Shown piece after piece: positions 1 to 11,179 of a stretch of DNA of 64,000 nucleotides; position 1 is the first letter of the stretch, and each line of letters begins with the position of its first letter. The notes under the pieces were generated by a model. That model saw only the letters and a program-made list of their open reading frames with translations. It was not told where the DNA came from and did not search any database. Origin of the DNA: Henricia sp. BOLD:AAB3569 (lineage: Eukaryota; Echinodermata; Asteroidea; Spinulosida; Echinasteridae); NCBI GenBank assembly GCA_037783545.1, contig JBBELK010000372.1, positions 186,001 through 250,000 on the forward strand, given 5' to 3'. Position numbers and translations under genes: made by a program.

Positions 1-543
1 TGACCAACATTCTTACAGCTTTGTAAGAATGCCGTTCGAATACTTATAATGCGCTTCGAACCGTGCTGAGAAATGTGCTTATAATGTAACACGAATGTCC
101 CGAGTGTACCAAGAATCCCACCGGAATCAATGGTCCCCGATGGGGTATAAAACGCTGCCGAATCTAGCATTTTCATCAGTCTCAGCCCAGACCATGTTGC
201 TTTGCGGCAGCTAGCTGCGTTTTCATGCGATTCGGTGGTTTTCTGAATTACGTCAAAATTCGTGCCACGTTCGGGCGGGAATTTCAAACTGACCAACATT
301 CTTACAGCTTTGTAAGAATGCCGTTCGAATACTTATAATGCGCTTCGAACCGTGCTGAGAAATGTGCTTATAATGTAACACGAATGTCCCGAGTGTACCA
401 AGAATCCCACCGGAATCAATGGTCCCCGATGGGGTATAAAACGCTGCCGAATCTAGCATTTTCATCAGTCTCAGCCCAGACCATGTTGCTTTGCGGCAGC
501 TAGCTGCGTTTTCATGCGATTCGGTGGTTTTCTGAATTACGTC
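1..543. repeat. 289-bp tandem duplication (two copies)
   Basis: Bases 1-254 recur almost unchanged at 290-543, an offset of 289 bases. The first copy is followed by a short linker (about 255-289) containing AATTCGTGCCACG, a motif also found in the palindromes at 2602-2738 and 24283-24420. The array may continue to the left of the window. The near identity of the copies points to a recent duplication or an active tandem array. Confidence 0.9.
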
Positions 544-544
544 C

Positions 545-1010
545 GGACTCATTCAAGGGCCAATCGGGACGTTCCGACTGCATTCGAGATGTAATCGAGC
601 GGCAATAGAAATATTCAGAAGGCATTCGAAGTGCATTTCAGCTGAACTATTTTAGTATCAAAATAGATTCCGGCAGCAATCGAGGTGCATTCCGGCTCAT
701 TCGAGGCACATTCGGGACATTCTGGCAGGATTGCCATGGCTTGCCATTTCGATTTTTCCCTCGAACGCGATCAGAATGTTTCGAATTATGTTGGAATGCC
801 GTAAGAATAGTTAGAATGCAGTCAAAATGCAGTTAGAATACACTTCGAATGCCGTTCGATATTTCTCCTCTTCGAATGCACCTCGAATGTTTTGAGCATG
901 AGCAAAACATTCGGGCCGGCCACAAGAATGGGCCCAAATGTTTGGAATGCACTCAGAATGCAGTCAGAATTTTTAGAATGCACTTCGAATATCCCGGAAT
1001 ACACGAGGAA
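545..1010. repeat. Degenerate ATTCGA/GAATGC short-period repeat
   Basis: The stretch is built from variants of ATTCGAGGTGC, ATTCCGGC, GAATGCAGTCA and TTCGAATGC every 10-11 bases, in both orientations. The same motifs occur inside the 289-bp units to the left. No gene is visible. The open frames here (for example 849-1244 on the + strand) are by-products of a repeat without stop codons. Confidence 0.7.
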
Positions 1011-1531
1011 GTTTTATCCCGACGGCATTCCGGCTCAATCCGCCTCTATAGTGTGACTGGGGTATTACTGCAAAAGATGTGGAATTATAGAGGGGAAATT
1101 CCTAGATTTTTTTATTTTTTAAGATTACAAACACATTTTGACGGATCTTGTCGTGCATGGAAACATCAAATGATTTTTCCGATACGTGTGCTAATTATTA
1201 TATACAAGGACATGACCTACACTGAACCATATATAGAGCAATAAACAGACTGAACAGTCTGAAACGACTAAAAGGTGTGACCTATAATGACCACAACCAC
1301 GGGAGTAATTATAGGCAGGTCGGCTTCCTTTGTGGACAGATTCCCCTTAATTTAATTAATTTAACCAGCAGGTGAACTCGGGATTTACAAAAACGTCATT
1401 TGAGTGAGGGCCGGGTTATTTAGCAGGGGTCCAAGGTGCGAATCCCACATATAGGGTGCTTGGTGAACACTGTTTATTAAAAATGTACGTGACATCTGGC
1501 ATGACAGAAAGAGAAACGCGAGACATTAAGT

Positions 1532-1798
1532 AAATTGAATGTTAAGTAAGGTTGTTTTTGCCCTTACCCGACGTATTTATTAACATTGTATACTCAGTGC
1601 TTTCCCGAGACACTATGAAAAACTTTATAGCGTGCTCGGGTGGTTAAGACGTCTGCCATGTATGCAGGAAGTCGTGGGTTCGAGTCCCACCCGAGCACGC
1701 TATGAAGTTTTTCATAGTGTCTCGGGAAAGCACTGAGTATATAGTGTTAATAAATACGTCGGGTAAGGGCAAAAACAACCTTACTTAACATTCAATTT
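1532..1798. mobile_element. 267-bp fold-back element with a tRNA-like centre
   Basis: The left arm (AAATTGAATGTTAAGTAAGG and on) is the reverse complement of the right arm ending at 1798, with very few mismatches. The apex, 1632-1698, is tRNA-like. The flanking sequence CAGTGCTTTCCCGAGACACTATG is shared with the tRNA-like copy near 41.45 kb, and a shorter part of it with the array at 57.2 kb, so this is one repeat family here present as an inverted pair. Confidence 0.8.
1632..1698 (+). tRNA. tRNA-like sequence (SINE head or tRNA pseudogene)
   Basis: The segment has a GTGCTCGG/CCGAGCAC acceptor-like stem, an A-box-like GGGTGGTTAAGAC, a CTGC/GCAG anticodon-like stem and a perfect T arm (GTGGG TTCGAGT CCCAC) with a B box. 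It is only 67 nt, the D arm is poor and the loop lacks the usual T33. It is therefore more likely a tRNA-derived repeat head than a working tRNA. It lies exactly at the apex of the palindrome 1532-1798. Confidence 0.45.
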
Positions 1799-2600
1799 CT
1801 CCGACGCAAGTCTAAATCAAATTCTGATTAAGTAAATTTAAAACATTTATATATTCAATAAAATATTGAGTCAGTTTTATAATTGAGTGTTTTATGTTTT
1901 TGGAAGTTAGAAGTGAGCCATTCATCGGCTTGGAATTTACGAACCTACAAACTTTGTGAATTTGTTTTGACACATGATGATCGAACCATGATCGAACTAC
2001 ATGTATAATGAGAAGTTTCGAAATCCATTTCCTATGGGTGAGGCTAAATTCTGTGGGTGATCAAAGAGCGCACTGTCGGAGTTAAGATGTGCTCGTGTAC
2101 TTTATTGATAAAAAGACTCGGTTTTCGAAGAATGCCATTTTGTTAACAACGAAACTTTGGATTTTTTTATGATGGATATATACAGCGTCGCATCTTAACT
2201 CGTTGTGCTCAAAACGTAATCGATCCGGGTTTCTTCTTTCCAGAGTTTTTTTGTTGTTATTTAATAAATGCAAAACCCAATTCCCGAAAACTCCATTCAC
2301 CTCGATAATTAAACGAGCTAACGCCCACTATACACACCGGCGCGTAACCCGCTAATAACTACGGCTTCCCTATTTCCCAATGGCTTTAATGAGTCAGGCG
2401 GCGAGCCTTTGAGTTTTAAACCGGCAATTATGGGTTGTTCACTCAATAACCGGGTTAATTAGCAACTGCTTAAGAAATTGCACGGGAGGTGTTAGCGGAT
2501 TAGCACCTCTGACTTAATAAGATGGGGACGAGTTTGCGTGGGGCCGGGAATCCAGCTGCAAAGTGTTTGAAGGGAAAAAAATGCTCAGGCATATTTCCGT
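1799..2600. other. No gene recognised
   Basis: AT-rich sequence. The short open frames here have no recognisable domain, and I see no splice-flanked exon or tandem repeat. Confidence 0.5.
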
Positions 2601-2601
2601 T

Positions 2602-2738
2602 AAAGGCAGAGGCTCGTCAGCAATGCGCGCGCGCCAAATTCGTGCCACGAAATAGGCAGCTTCATAGCAAAGGCATGGAGCTGCGTATTTCGTGGCACGA
2701 ATTTGGCGCTCGCGCATTGCCGACGAGCCTCTGCCTTT
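2602..2738. mobile_element. Palindromic MITE, AAAGGCAGAGGCTCGTCAGC family
   Basis: The ends are inverted copies of AAAGGCAGAGGCTCGTCAGC followed by AATGCGCGCGCGCCAAATTCGTGCCACGAAATA. The whole element folds into a hairpin of about 65-bp arms. A second copy lies at 24283-24420, and part of the motif recurs at 258-275 and near 12850. Confidence 0.85.
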
Positions 2739-3590
2739 AAAGACAGATTACATGATTGGAAAACTTTTAAAAGCAGGAACAACAGCATTACATTACTAAA
2801 GAATAATTTTCAGCTACATAGCTTATACTTCAGAAAACCTGAGAAATCCATGCAAGTTTTTTTACTGTGTTGAATAAATGGTAAAACAAATTTTCTATAA
2901 ACAATTTTGTTCTTTTTAAACACCTTCAGTTGGCAATTTCTCCCACAAAGGTACCATTTTACATGAACAAAATAATTGTGGTGTTTGTTCGGGTATCAAC
3001 ACTTAATTAGTGGTGATAGAAACAAACACCCTTGGATGAAGAAATCCTGCTTTCATTTTCCATAATTTAGCCTAACTCCAAAACAATTTGATTTCATTCT
3101 AAAATATATTTACTACGTTAAAAAAACCTCTGATTGACCCAAGCGTTTAACTTATTCTAGGTTCGAGTATTAATGCATCTATGGTTGAAATTCTACAAGG
3201 CAGTTGATCAACACATGGAGGAATGATCAACATTACTCTTTAGTTACAGTTGAGGTCAGAAGTATAAATGCAACTGTATGCAAAATGTGCAACCAAGTGT
3301 TAAAACTGATGCGCTTACACCATTTTTGTTGCAGTCTTTACTAAAGTCTTGATTTTGTGGAATTCCTCACGTGCATGCAGTACATGTACTTACAAACATA
3401 GCTTGTACCTGCTTGTCACCTTGCAATGGTTCGGGTAGTCCTGTTTACCATTTTGGGTGATGATGGTAGTGGTGTGCATGTATACTTCTGACTTCAACTG
3501 TATGTAGAGTTGCTGTTCCCGGTTTTAAATGTCATCTTTCTTTACAAGTTTTTCAGTAAATGAATCTGTCTTAAACAAGATTTCTTCACG
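2736..3590. mobile_element. MITE family A copies, one interrupted by a Tc1-like element
   Basis: Family A is the commonest repeat in the window. Its marks are AGACAGATTACATGATTGG at one end, CACCTTCAGTTGGCAATTTC and TGGTGTTTGTTACCATTG inside, and a TTTAAA-type end. One copy starts at 2736; a second, inverted part continues to about 3590 and is split by the Tc1-like insertion at 3245-3502. Other copies, full or partial, lie near 7342-7713, 9353-9582, 10461-10768, 16450-16775, 17470-17800, 17985-18760, 40727-41076, 42445-42800, 46389-46680 and 56433-56775. Confidence 0.75.
3245..3502. mobile_element. Tc1/mariner-like MITE with TA target duplication
   Basis: The ends are CAGTTGAGGTCAGAAGTAT and its inverse, each flanked by TA. 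The end sequence resembles the CAGTTGAAGTC ends known from Tc1 elements of the Sleeping Beauty type. It interrupts a family A MITE: joining TTTAGT to TATG across it restores the TTTAGTTATGTAATGCTG found in other copies. It has no transposase frame and must have moved in trans. Confidence 0.75.
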
Positions 3591-3599
3591 TTATAACAA

Positions 3600-4790
3600 A
3601 TCTTTTGGACTAAATTTTTTCATCAAATAGGCCAATGTTCCGAACTGTATGTATACCATCAAAAACACAATTTGTTTTTCACTCAACCCTGCTTTAGTCG
3701 AGAATCTAAGAAGAATCTACCGTGTCAAAAATTAGAACACTTTCAACCCCTGTGCGAATATTTTCATACGATATGGGCCACTCTCATACTGCATTTACTT
3801 CGATTCTATTCAGACCCATGCCAACACAATGGGGCGATAATGCCTACAGTCGTCGCCTGTCAATTACCCCGTGGACTATGAAAGCCCGGGCACCACACAG
3901 GGGTGCCGCCGCGCGACAAACTCCCCTCGAATAAAAGCCCTTTGAGGCTGCCGACAGCCCGTCCCACTATTGTCAGTAGGAAAACTAGGCCCTTCCGTCA
4001 GAGTTTTACAATGTGGGTTTTCAAGTCATTTGTGTCGACCAAAAAGTTTGGACTTTGTTGGTTGTGCGTACGGCACATCCATGCATAAACTAAACTAGCC
4101 ATGACGCCGTGTAAATGTGGCAACGCGTCAACATGTTTCGTATTAAAAGCTAGTTTTTGAAAGTAGCGTTTTGTCCTACTTTTGGTGACAATAAAAATTG
4201 CTCTGAGGCTTTGTACACTGATGTCCCAGGGTGGGGCAAGGCCCACGTAATTTGTTGGTCAGCCCAAGGGTGGGAAGCCAACATAATTCTCATGTTACAG
4301 CATGGGGGATGGTATATATGATACAGTACACGTACATGAAAGACAGTGGTTGCTCGTGTTTCTATATCGAGTAAACATTCCGGTCAAAATAATGTCCATT
4401 TTATGAAATGACCGGTCAAAACATCCTTGAAAGATCCCGAGTTATTCCACGGAGGAACAAACAAACTTCTATTCCAAGTACTGGGCAGATTTCAAAACAC
4501 AGTGTTATCTGTAAATTACACAGTAAATCATCTTCATGTGAAAAGCGTGGGTATATACTTTTTTCTCTGTGTTGTAAAAAGTTCTTTTGGGTTTGCCGGT
4601 AATTGTCTCCAACTTCCCAGGCCGACAAAGGGACCGATAATTATCGGAAAAGCCGAAAGCCCTTTGTACCCGGGTCATCTAATCAAACCCATTATAACTT
4701 TAAACGAGCCCAAAAAATATTGTCACGGGGTGCCTTGCTGGAACCCCCGACTTCACCGCCGCATATCATTAGGACTTGGCAGGCGAATTC
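3600..4790. other. Upstream region of Sp5, no gene recognised
   Basis: Mostly unique-looking sequence 5' of Sp5. Several WWCAAAG-type motifs occur (for example CTTTGTT near 4035 and CTTTGTA near 4225 and 4663), which by chance are expected at this density. No open frame here resembles a known protein. Confidence 0.4.
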
Positions 4791-5306
4791 AGCACTCCTG
4801 GCCAATCATGGGCCACCATTGTCGGGTCGTCCGCTTTTGATCTCCCCCAATCCAATTATTTGTTTACACAAAAGTGGTGCGGACCTATTACTTGGTTAAC
4901 TTGCCCGCCTTTAGTCCCGCCTCAACCGTCCCTCCGTATAATCAACGTTATTTTTCGTGTCAACAAATGCCCAGCAGGATCTTTGTCAGCGTCTAATGGC
5001 TCCGGTTTCCTTTCAGCACGCCCGCTGCGCCTTGTGATTGGCTGTCGGCAGCCATCAAAGGGTGACGAGGTGGACGCTGATTGGCCGGCGGCACATGAAA
5101 GAAACACTTAGCCGTCGTTTGCGGTGTGCTGGCTCATTCACAAGCGCTATACAAATACGACGGCGCAGCATGCCGTAGGCTTGCATTCACAGGCTAAACG
5201 CTTGCTCGGGCAACACGCATTCTCAACGTTAGCTCGCAGACACGGCGGATCGGTCACAAACTCTCTTCGTTTTTAGCTTCATCGCTGCTATCATATACTC
5301 CTCAAA
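4790..5306 (+). promoter_or_regulatory. Probable Sp5 promoter and 5' UTR
   Basis: This stretch is richer in G+C and CpG than its surroundings. It has CCAAT-box motifs in either orientation (4802-4806, 5037-5041, 5080-5084) and a canonical TCF/LEF-type site CATCAAAG at 5053-5060, about 250 bases before the start codon. Vertebrate Sp5 is a direct Wnt/beta-catenin target through TCF/LEF sites in its promoter. That this site works is inference. A TATA-like CTATACAAATA near 5147 could place the start of transcription near 5175. Confidence 0.5.
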
Positions 5307-6921
5307 ATGCCGGATGTGGACTGTTCACAGTTTTTGCAGGTTGGTACCAACATATTTTAATAAATATTTAAAATAATATACAAATATAAAATTGGTCTAA
5401 TGTGTGCATTTAGCAAATGAGTAAGACAACAGCTGCATGGTCAGACCATGAAGGAATAGTCAGACTGAAGAGGGACTGAAAACGTCTGGTTAATTTCACT
5501 TTATAAAGTTAAAGTTGATGAAAGGTTTAACAGAATGAAACCAAAAAATAATTTCATTTAGACTGTTGCTGCTAGAAAGTTTAATTGCCAAATGGCATGA
5601 CTAAATTTGCCTTTTGCTTTCGATTTAGTCGATCTTTTTGTTTGCGTGCAAATTTGACTTTTAAAATGGAAAGAACACAAGGCAAATAATATCGATTTGC
5701 TTGAGACTTGGATTTTTTGTACAACCGAATTTGTGTCTTGCCATGAACATTTACGAGGTATTTTTGTTTTGTTTTATCTTTACAGTTGCCTGATAAAGGC
5801 CCCAGTGATCTCAACAAGCCCAGTCCCTTGGCGCTTTTAGCAGCCACGTGCAACAAGATCGGCGGACCCACTCTCACCATGTCCAAACCGCCTCCAGTCC
5901 AGCTACATCAGCAGGTTCCAAGCAGGTTTATTAAGGCAGACCGTGCACCGTCTCACACCCTCACTCAGGCACCGGGGAGTTCCGCCATACCGTCGCCGCA
6001 TCACGCCGTGGCTCCAGCCCTATCGAGATGCGAACTCCCACCCACCCCGCCTGCCGAGCCGTTCCACGGTTGCATGCCTCCGGTCCTCCCGCTCAGCTCT
6101 CCGGCCGTGTGTTCGCACTCCGTGGCCGCAGCGGCAGCTTACTTCAACCACTTCAACGCCTTCTACCCAACGGTGACAACATGCCCCATGGGTTTCACCC
6201 AGCTCCCCGGCGGTCCGGCTACCGTCCACTGCCACGGTGTCCACGGACTTGAACATTTACCGCACTACCTGCCCAGCGGGATGCTGTCCCCGCCTCATTC
6301 CTTTAACATTCCCCTGAGCGTTCAGCCCACCACGCCAGACGAGATACCGTGGTGGAGTGTCTCACCTTCAAGTCATCACTCCGTCCATTCGTCAGCGGCC
6401 CGATATTTCACCAGCAATCTCCTGCAGCTGCCTACTCGCCGTACCAGTTCCCGGTCGGACTTTTCGATCACAAATCCTCCCTGGCTAAGCTGGCGGCTAG
6501 GCGTTGCCGGCGGTGCCGCTGTCCGAACTGTCAGAATGCGAGCAACTCCGGGGAACCTACCAAGCGGAAACAGCACATCTGTCACATCCCCGGCTGCGGC
6601 AAGGTGTACGGGAAAACCTCGCATCTCAAGGCACATCTTCGCTGGCACTCCGGGGAGCGGCCGTTCGTCTGCAACTGGCTGTTTTGCGGCAAGAGTTTCA
6701 CCCGATCGGATGAGTTGCAGCGGCACCTCCGGACACACACCGGGGAGAAACGCTTCATTTGCCCGGACTGTGGCAAGCGGTTCATGCGCAGTGACCACCT
6801 CTCCAAACATCTCAAGACACACTCATTGAAGAAGGCCGAAACTGAGACAGACTCAAAGCTTGCCGTAGATGAGGAATCTGAAGACGAACTTCAAGATGAA
6901 ATCGTAGATGTTACTTCTTAA
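5307..6921 (+). CDS. sp5: Sp5-like zinc-finger transcription factor (frame break in exon 2)
   Basis: Nuclear C2H2 factor binding GC/GT boxes; in other animals Sp5 acts downstream of Wnt in axial patterning. Exon 1 (5307-5339) codes for [11 protein letters not shown], the short N-terminal exon typical of Sp5, with donor CAG|GTTGGT. Exon 2 starts after TTTACAG at 5786 in phase 0. It carries the Sp box [14 protein letters not shown] (5822-5863), a Pro/Ser/Ala-rich middle, the buttonhead box [11 protein letters not shown] (6499-6531) and three C2H2 fingers (6580-6822) with linkers SGERP and TGEKR. The protein would be about 389 residues, close to vertebrate Sp5 (about 400). The N-terminal part is in frame 2 but the buttonhead box and fingers are in frame 1, so one base is missing (or two added) between about 6360 and 6430. 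A base-call error is likeliest. Sp6-9 is less likely because finger 3 reads [14 protein letters not shown]. Confidence 0.88.
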
Positions 6922-7340
6922 CCAAAACACTCACTGGCTTATTGTGCACCACTTGCAACAAAATAAGACAAACGAAATTTCACCAAATTTCCATATTTGT
7001 TTGCCTTTAACTATTTTTATTTCGTGTTTTCTGCAGTAAGTGATGCAATAAGGCATATCTGAAACGATACTGTATAAAACATGAAAACAATTCAAGGCCG
7101 AAAAAGTATGAACATTTTCGGAAAATTTCAATTTTGAGTCTTTGAGCAGTATATTCATTCACATCAGCTGACTAGCTCAGAGCCAATATTTGATGTTTAA
7201 CTGAATGTATTTCTGATTTCGAAATGATTGCCACGTTTTTGCCTAAGTATTTTTTTTTTAATCAACGTTAATATGTGTTAGCCCATGTGGAAAACGCCTA
7301 ATCCAAGCAATTCACTAACAAGTTTACAACACTTAATGGT
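6922..7340 (+). other. Probable Sp5 3' UTR
   Basis: AT-rich sequence after the TAA at 6919-6921, without repeats up to the family A MITE at 7342. A good AATAAA appears only later (for example about 8166), so the true polyadenylation site is uncertain. Confidence 0.4.
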
Positions 7341-7341
7341 A

Positions 7342-7713
7342 GAGTACATCATTTGCAGTGACCCCATTTTTTTGTTCATGAGTTGACAAGAAAAACGTTA
7401 TTAAAAGAGTTAATAACAATGGTACTAAACACCACATGAATTTATTTCTGTCCAAAATGGTATTTTGTGTGAGGAATCAACAACTGAAGGTGGTTTTCTA
7501 AATAATAAAAAAAGGCCTGTGCAAAAGACTTTTGTTACCATTCAACTCAACACAAAAGCCAGAATGGATTTTTCAAGATTTCTGAGGTATAACTGCCTGT
7601 GTGGCTAAAGTATTACCATATGGCTGAAATTTCTACACGGAGTTTTGTCAACCTGGGGTATTAATCACGAATGGAAATAACGCCCTTTGTAACACTTTAA
7701 CAATCATGTACTC
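7342..7713. mobile_element. MITE family A variant, near full length
   Basis: The ends are GGTAGAGTACATCATTTGCAG and the inverse CATGTACTCTACC. Inside are the family A marks ACAAGAAAAAC, AACACCACATGAA and CAACTGAAGGTGG. Confidence 0.7.
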
Positions 7714-9790
7714 TACCTGTTCAGTTTTTGCAAATTTTGTCACTTTTCACGAAATTGTACTTTTTTTGAAAGCTAATTGTGCTACACGTATATATACAGT
7801 GTATCAATCATTGTTTTCTCGTTTTGTACTAATTTTGCAGAAATTGTTTTACTGTTGAATCGAATGTTTTACACGAACACAGTTTGTTTCTACAATCGTT
7901 ACTATTTTGCAGAAATTAAAAATTTCAATGATCTGACATGAGTTGGTAAAATGCTGTTTTGTTTTTCATAAGTCTGTCCACAGATGCTCTGGGAAATGTA
8001 TTGTTCTTTCCAAAATTATTTGGAGAAATATTATTTTTTATTTTAAAAAAGGAACAAGCTAAGCTGGCACGAAATCAATCTAGTTGTGACAACATTCTTT
8101 GCAATATTTCATGACAACGGAACCACAGTACTGGTCTGAATTATTATTAGAACACGTGGCCATAACAATAAAAACAGGTGCTAATTCGAAACTGTATATC
8201 TGATATTAAGTATGTACCTTGGACATCAAGTCTATAAACGCATGTGGGTATTCATCAAACACGTGTATTCATGAGCAAGGAAGCAAAGAAATGATCAAAA
8301 TACATTTGTATAATAATTTTCAACAGTAAATCCGATCAAGATTATTAATCAAAACGCGAGAATTCAGGAGCACCTCATTAAAAAGTGGTGTTTTCATTAT
8401 GAAGAAGCTTTTCAGAATCCGCTTCCTGCACTAATGTATCATTTACGAGATAACACTTTTTCACGAATTCCTGCTATAATGGCATACATTTCTAGAGAAG
8501 AATTTTGGCAAACCAGCCTGTAGAAATTAATTTTTGGCAGCACAGACAGCAATGCTTCAAAAAGGCATTGTTTTGTTGTTAAGTGACTGCTATAAAAATG
8601 CGTATGAACACATAAATTGTGACCTGTCACAGCAAAATTTTACTTTTTGAGATTTATACAATTCTTCAGCTTGCCAATGACACAACTTACATAACTTACT
8701 GCATTTGGGAAATATGACGCAAGAAATATGACACAGCACGCTGTCATTGCCAGAAAGACTTTTCGAGAAAAACGGCTTTGAAAAAACAACTATGCTCTGA
8801 TGAATCTTGGATACTTATGCATTGCAAATATGCAAAAAAAAATCGACTATGGACACATTTTTCACGTATAGGCCTATTCCACTTCAGGCGCCGATTAGCC
8901 TCATTAGGCCTACGTGGTTTCGATATTTGGGGGACACTCCTCATTTTGCCGTGGCAGGTCTAAATCACCTTAAAGTTGTTAAGAAAAAAATGATGTGGTG
9001 TTTTTGTTGCTACCACACTATCAACACTTTGTTGAAAAGTTTTCTTGTCAACTCAAGTAAAAAATTTGGGTCATTGTGCATTTCATTGTGCATGCGAAGA
9101 TTTTGTACCCCGGGCTTGAAAATCGCTAAAAATAATAATCATCGGTCCACTTCTTTTGCTTTCCTAAGAGGTGCATCATTTTGATTCAAATTAACTCGGT
9201 GACCAATCAAGCCATCAGAGGGCGCTTTTCGTAAATAACGAGATGTGCCGCGCCGTCTGGCTCCACGGTGGATAACAAAATCTATGGTAGCAATAAATTA
9301 GGACGGGCCTTTGGTTGTTACAGTATTTTCAGAAATACGTGTAGATGGATTTAAAGCCCCGATACATGTACATCGTTTGCAGTTATTTTACCTCACGAGT
9401 TGACAAGAAAAATCGACTCAAATGTTGATTGCAATGGTGACAAACACCACATAAGTTGGGTTTTTAAAAGAAATTGTCTGCAGACAACTTTTTAATGTTC
9501 ACTCATACACAAAAAAACATACATGGATTTGACAGGTATTATACATGTACGTGGCTGAAATTTTTGCAAGGCAGTTTTTTCGACATAGGTGGGCACGTGT
9601 CCCCCAACCCCTCCCCCAGCTGAGGTCCGTGCCACCTCCCCCCCCTCCCCCCATTTGTAATTCGAAAATGGGTATTTTTCAAAATTTTACAGTTTTAGAG
9701 GGTTAGGGCACCCCTGGAAAAATGTGTGCACCCCCAGGTGCCCCCTCAGATGTCTCGCCCTATAGTTACGCCGCTGGCCCCAAGGGTTAC
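7714..9790. other. Repeat-derived AT-rich region, no gene recognised
   Basis: Fragments of family A repeats lie at about 8420-9080 and 9353-9582. A C-rich stretch (9600-9655, many CCCC runs) looks like the end of a CCCC-rich repeat. None of the open frames has recognisable domain content. Confidence 0.5.
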
Positions 9791-9799
9791 AGCCACTAT

Positions 9800-9886
9800 C
9801 ACTATGAGCAACTAACAATGGAAATTGGGCACACACCATTGTTAATAACAATGGTGCCCAATTCCCATTGTTAGTTGTTCATAGTG
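9800..9886. repeat. 87-bp palindrome (CACTATGAGCAACTAACAATGG)
   Basis: Each half is the inverse of the other: CACTATGAGCAACTAACAAT on the left and ATTGTTAGTTGTTCATAGTG on the right. A looser copy of the same hairpin lies at about 18780-18870, inside repeat sequence. It is probably a very short MITE. Confidence 0.8.
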
Positions 9887-10460
9887 TATATAGGCCTACT
9901 CGGTTTTTTACTCTCAACTCAAAGTAAAATGTTGGGTCACTGCAGAGGATGTATCAGGCTTTAAATCCTAATTTGATTTTGCAATCCAGTTAAGTCGATT
10001 TTTAGAAAAAAATATCGATCCTCCAATCTCAATTTGATACATCATTATAAAAAAAGCGAGTGAAGGCAGTTTACGGAAGTTGAATTGATCCAAGCAAAAA
10101 CGACGCATTTAAACCCTATTTTAGCCCACCTTACAAAAAAACATAAAGGTGCCGAAATTTCGACCTGTGTTTGACGGATCGGAATTCAAGAAAAAGACTT
10201 CTTTTGTGGCTGAACGTGCCGTGCGTCGGCGCAGCGGGCGGTATACACGGTTTTTGAGTATGGCGCTTTGACGCTCGTGTAAATTTGTGAGATTGGAGGA
10301 TCGAAATTTCGGTTTTAATTAAATAATCCGAATTATTCGGATTTCGAGATCTTCGGTTTCTTCCGACACTGGTCTCGGGTAATCCCAACAAATCTTACCC
10401 AATCGTGGGTAATTCATAGCATAGCAACAACCGCCACAGTGGTATAGCCGGGGCTGGCTT

Positions 10461-10768
10461 TGCAGTGACCATAGCAATGATAACAAACACCACATGATTT
10501 CCCCCCGTGTAAAACATGGTACCTTTGTGGGAGAAATTGCCAACTGAAGGTGTTTTTTTAATGAATTATCAGCAGACAATTTTTTTATTTATTCAACACA
10601 AAAACCATGCATGTTTTTATTTCAGATTTTCTGAAGTATTACTGCATGATCTATGTGGCTGAACATCTCTATACAAGGTAGTTTCAACGATTTTTCTTCA
10701 GTTCTGTATAATGCTGTTGTTCCTGGGTTTTTAAAAATAGGTTTTCCAATCAAGTAATTTGTCTTTAA
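10461..10768. mobile_element. MITE family A copy
   Basis: It contains AACAAACACCACATGATTT, GGGAGAAATTGCCAACTGAA and TGCTGTTGTTCCTGG in the order seen in other copies (inverse orientation to that at 2736). It ends at the start of the hairpin element 10769-10899. Confidence 0.7.
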
Positions 10769-10899
10769 TAGACCGTATCGAATAGCCGCCATTTCGTGGG
10801 GCAGTTTCTTTGTTCCTTGAGGACATGCATGGTTGCACATATTGTGCTTCCATTGTTAAAAGGTTCCCCACGAAATGGCGGCTATTCGATACGGTCTAT
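10769..10899. mobile_element. 131-bp MITE with 33-bp inverted ends
   Basis: TAGACCGTATCGAATAGCCG followed by CCATTTCGTGGGG is repeated in inverse at the other end with no mismatch that I can see. The flanks suggest a TA target. Confidence 0.85.
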
Positions 10900-11179
10900 A
10901 CAAGGAAAATTTTAGGTCCCAGATCATTATAACGTTCTTGTTATGACAAGGTAATCTGCAATGGCCCAAGGAATTCGTATTAACGCCCCCTAGTTTGGCC
11001 TATTGGGCATTTTAACTTTCAAACCGAAATGTTTCCGTAAAGGTCTTGTCATTTTTCTCCACGCAGTCTTCAAAGATATAGCTCCACATTTTGTATTTCT
11101 CATGTAATGTACACGAAATATGCAGCTGTCGGCTTGTTCTATAGTGTTGAGGTCATTAATGCATTACAAATAAACTTCA

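Noticed and set aside
849..1244. 131-codon open frame on the + strand
   Set aside because: It lies in the degenerate ATTCGA/GAATGC repeat, which happens to lack stop codons in this frame; the translation is low in information and has no domain.
1632..1698. Functional tRNA gene
   Set aside because: Only 67 bases, poor D arm and anticodon loop, and family members elsewhere are clearly repeat-derived.
6376..6822. 148-codon open frame on the - strand over the Sp5 fingers
   Set aside because: Antisense shadow of the zinc-finger exon.
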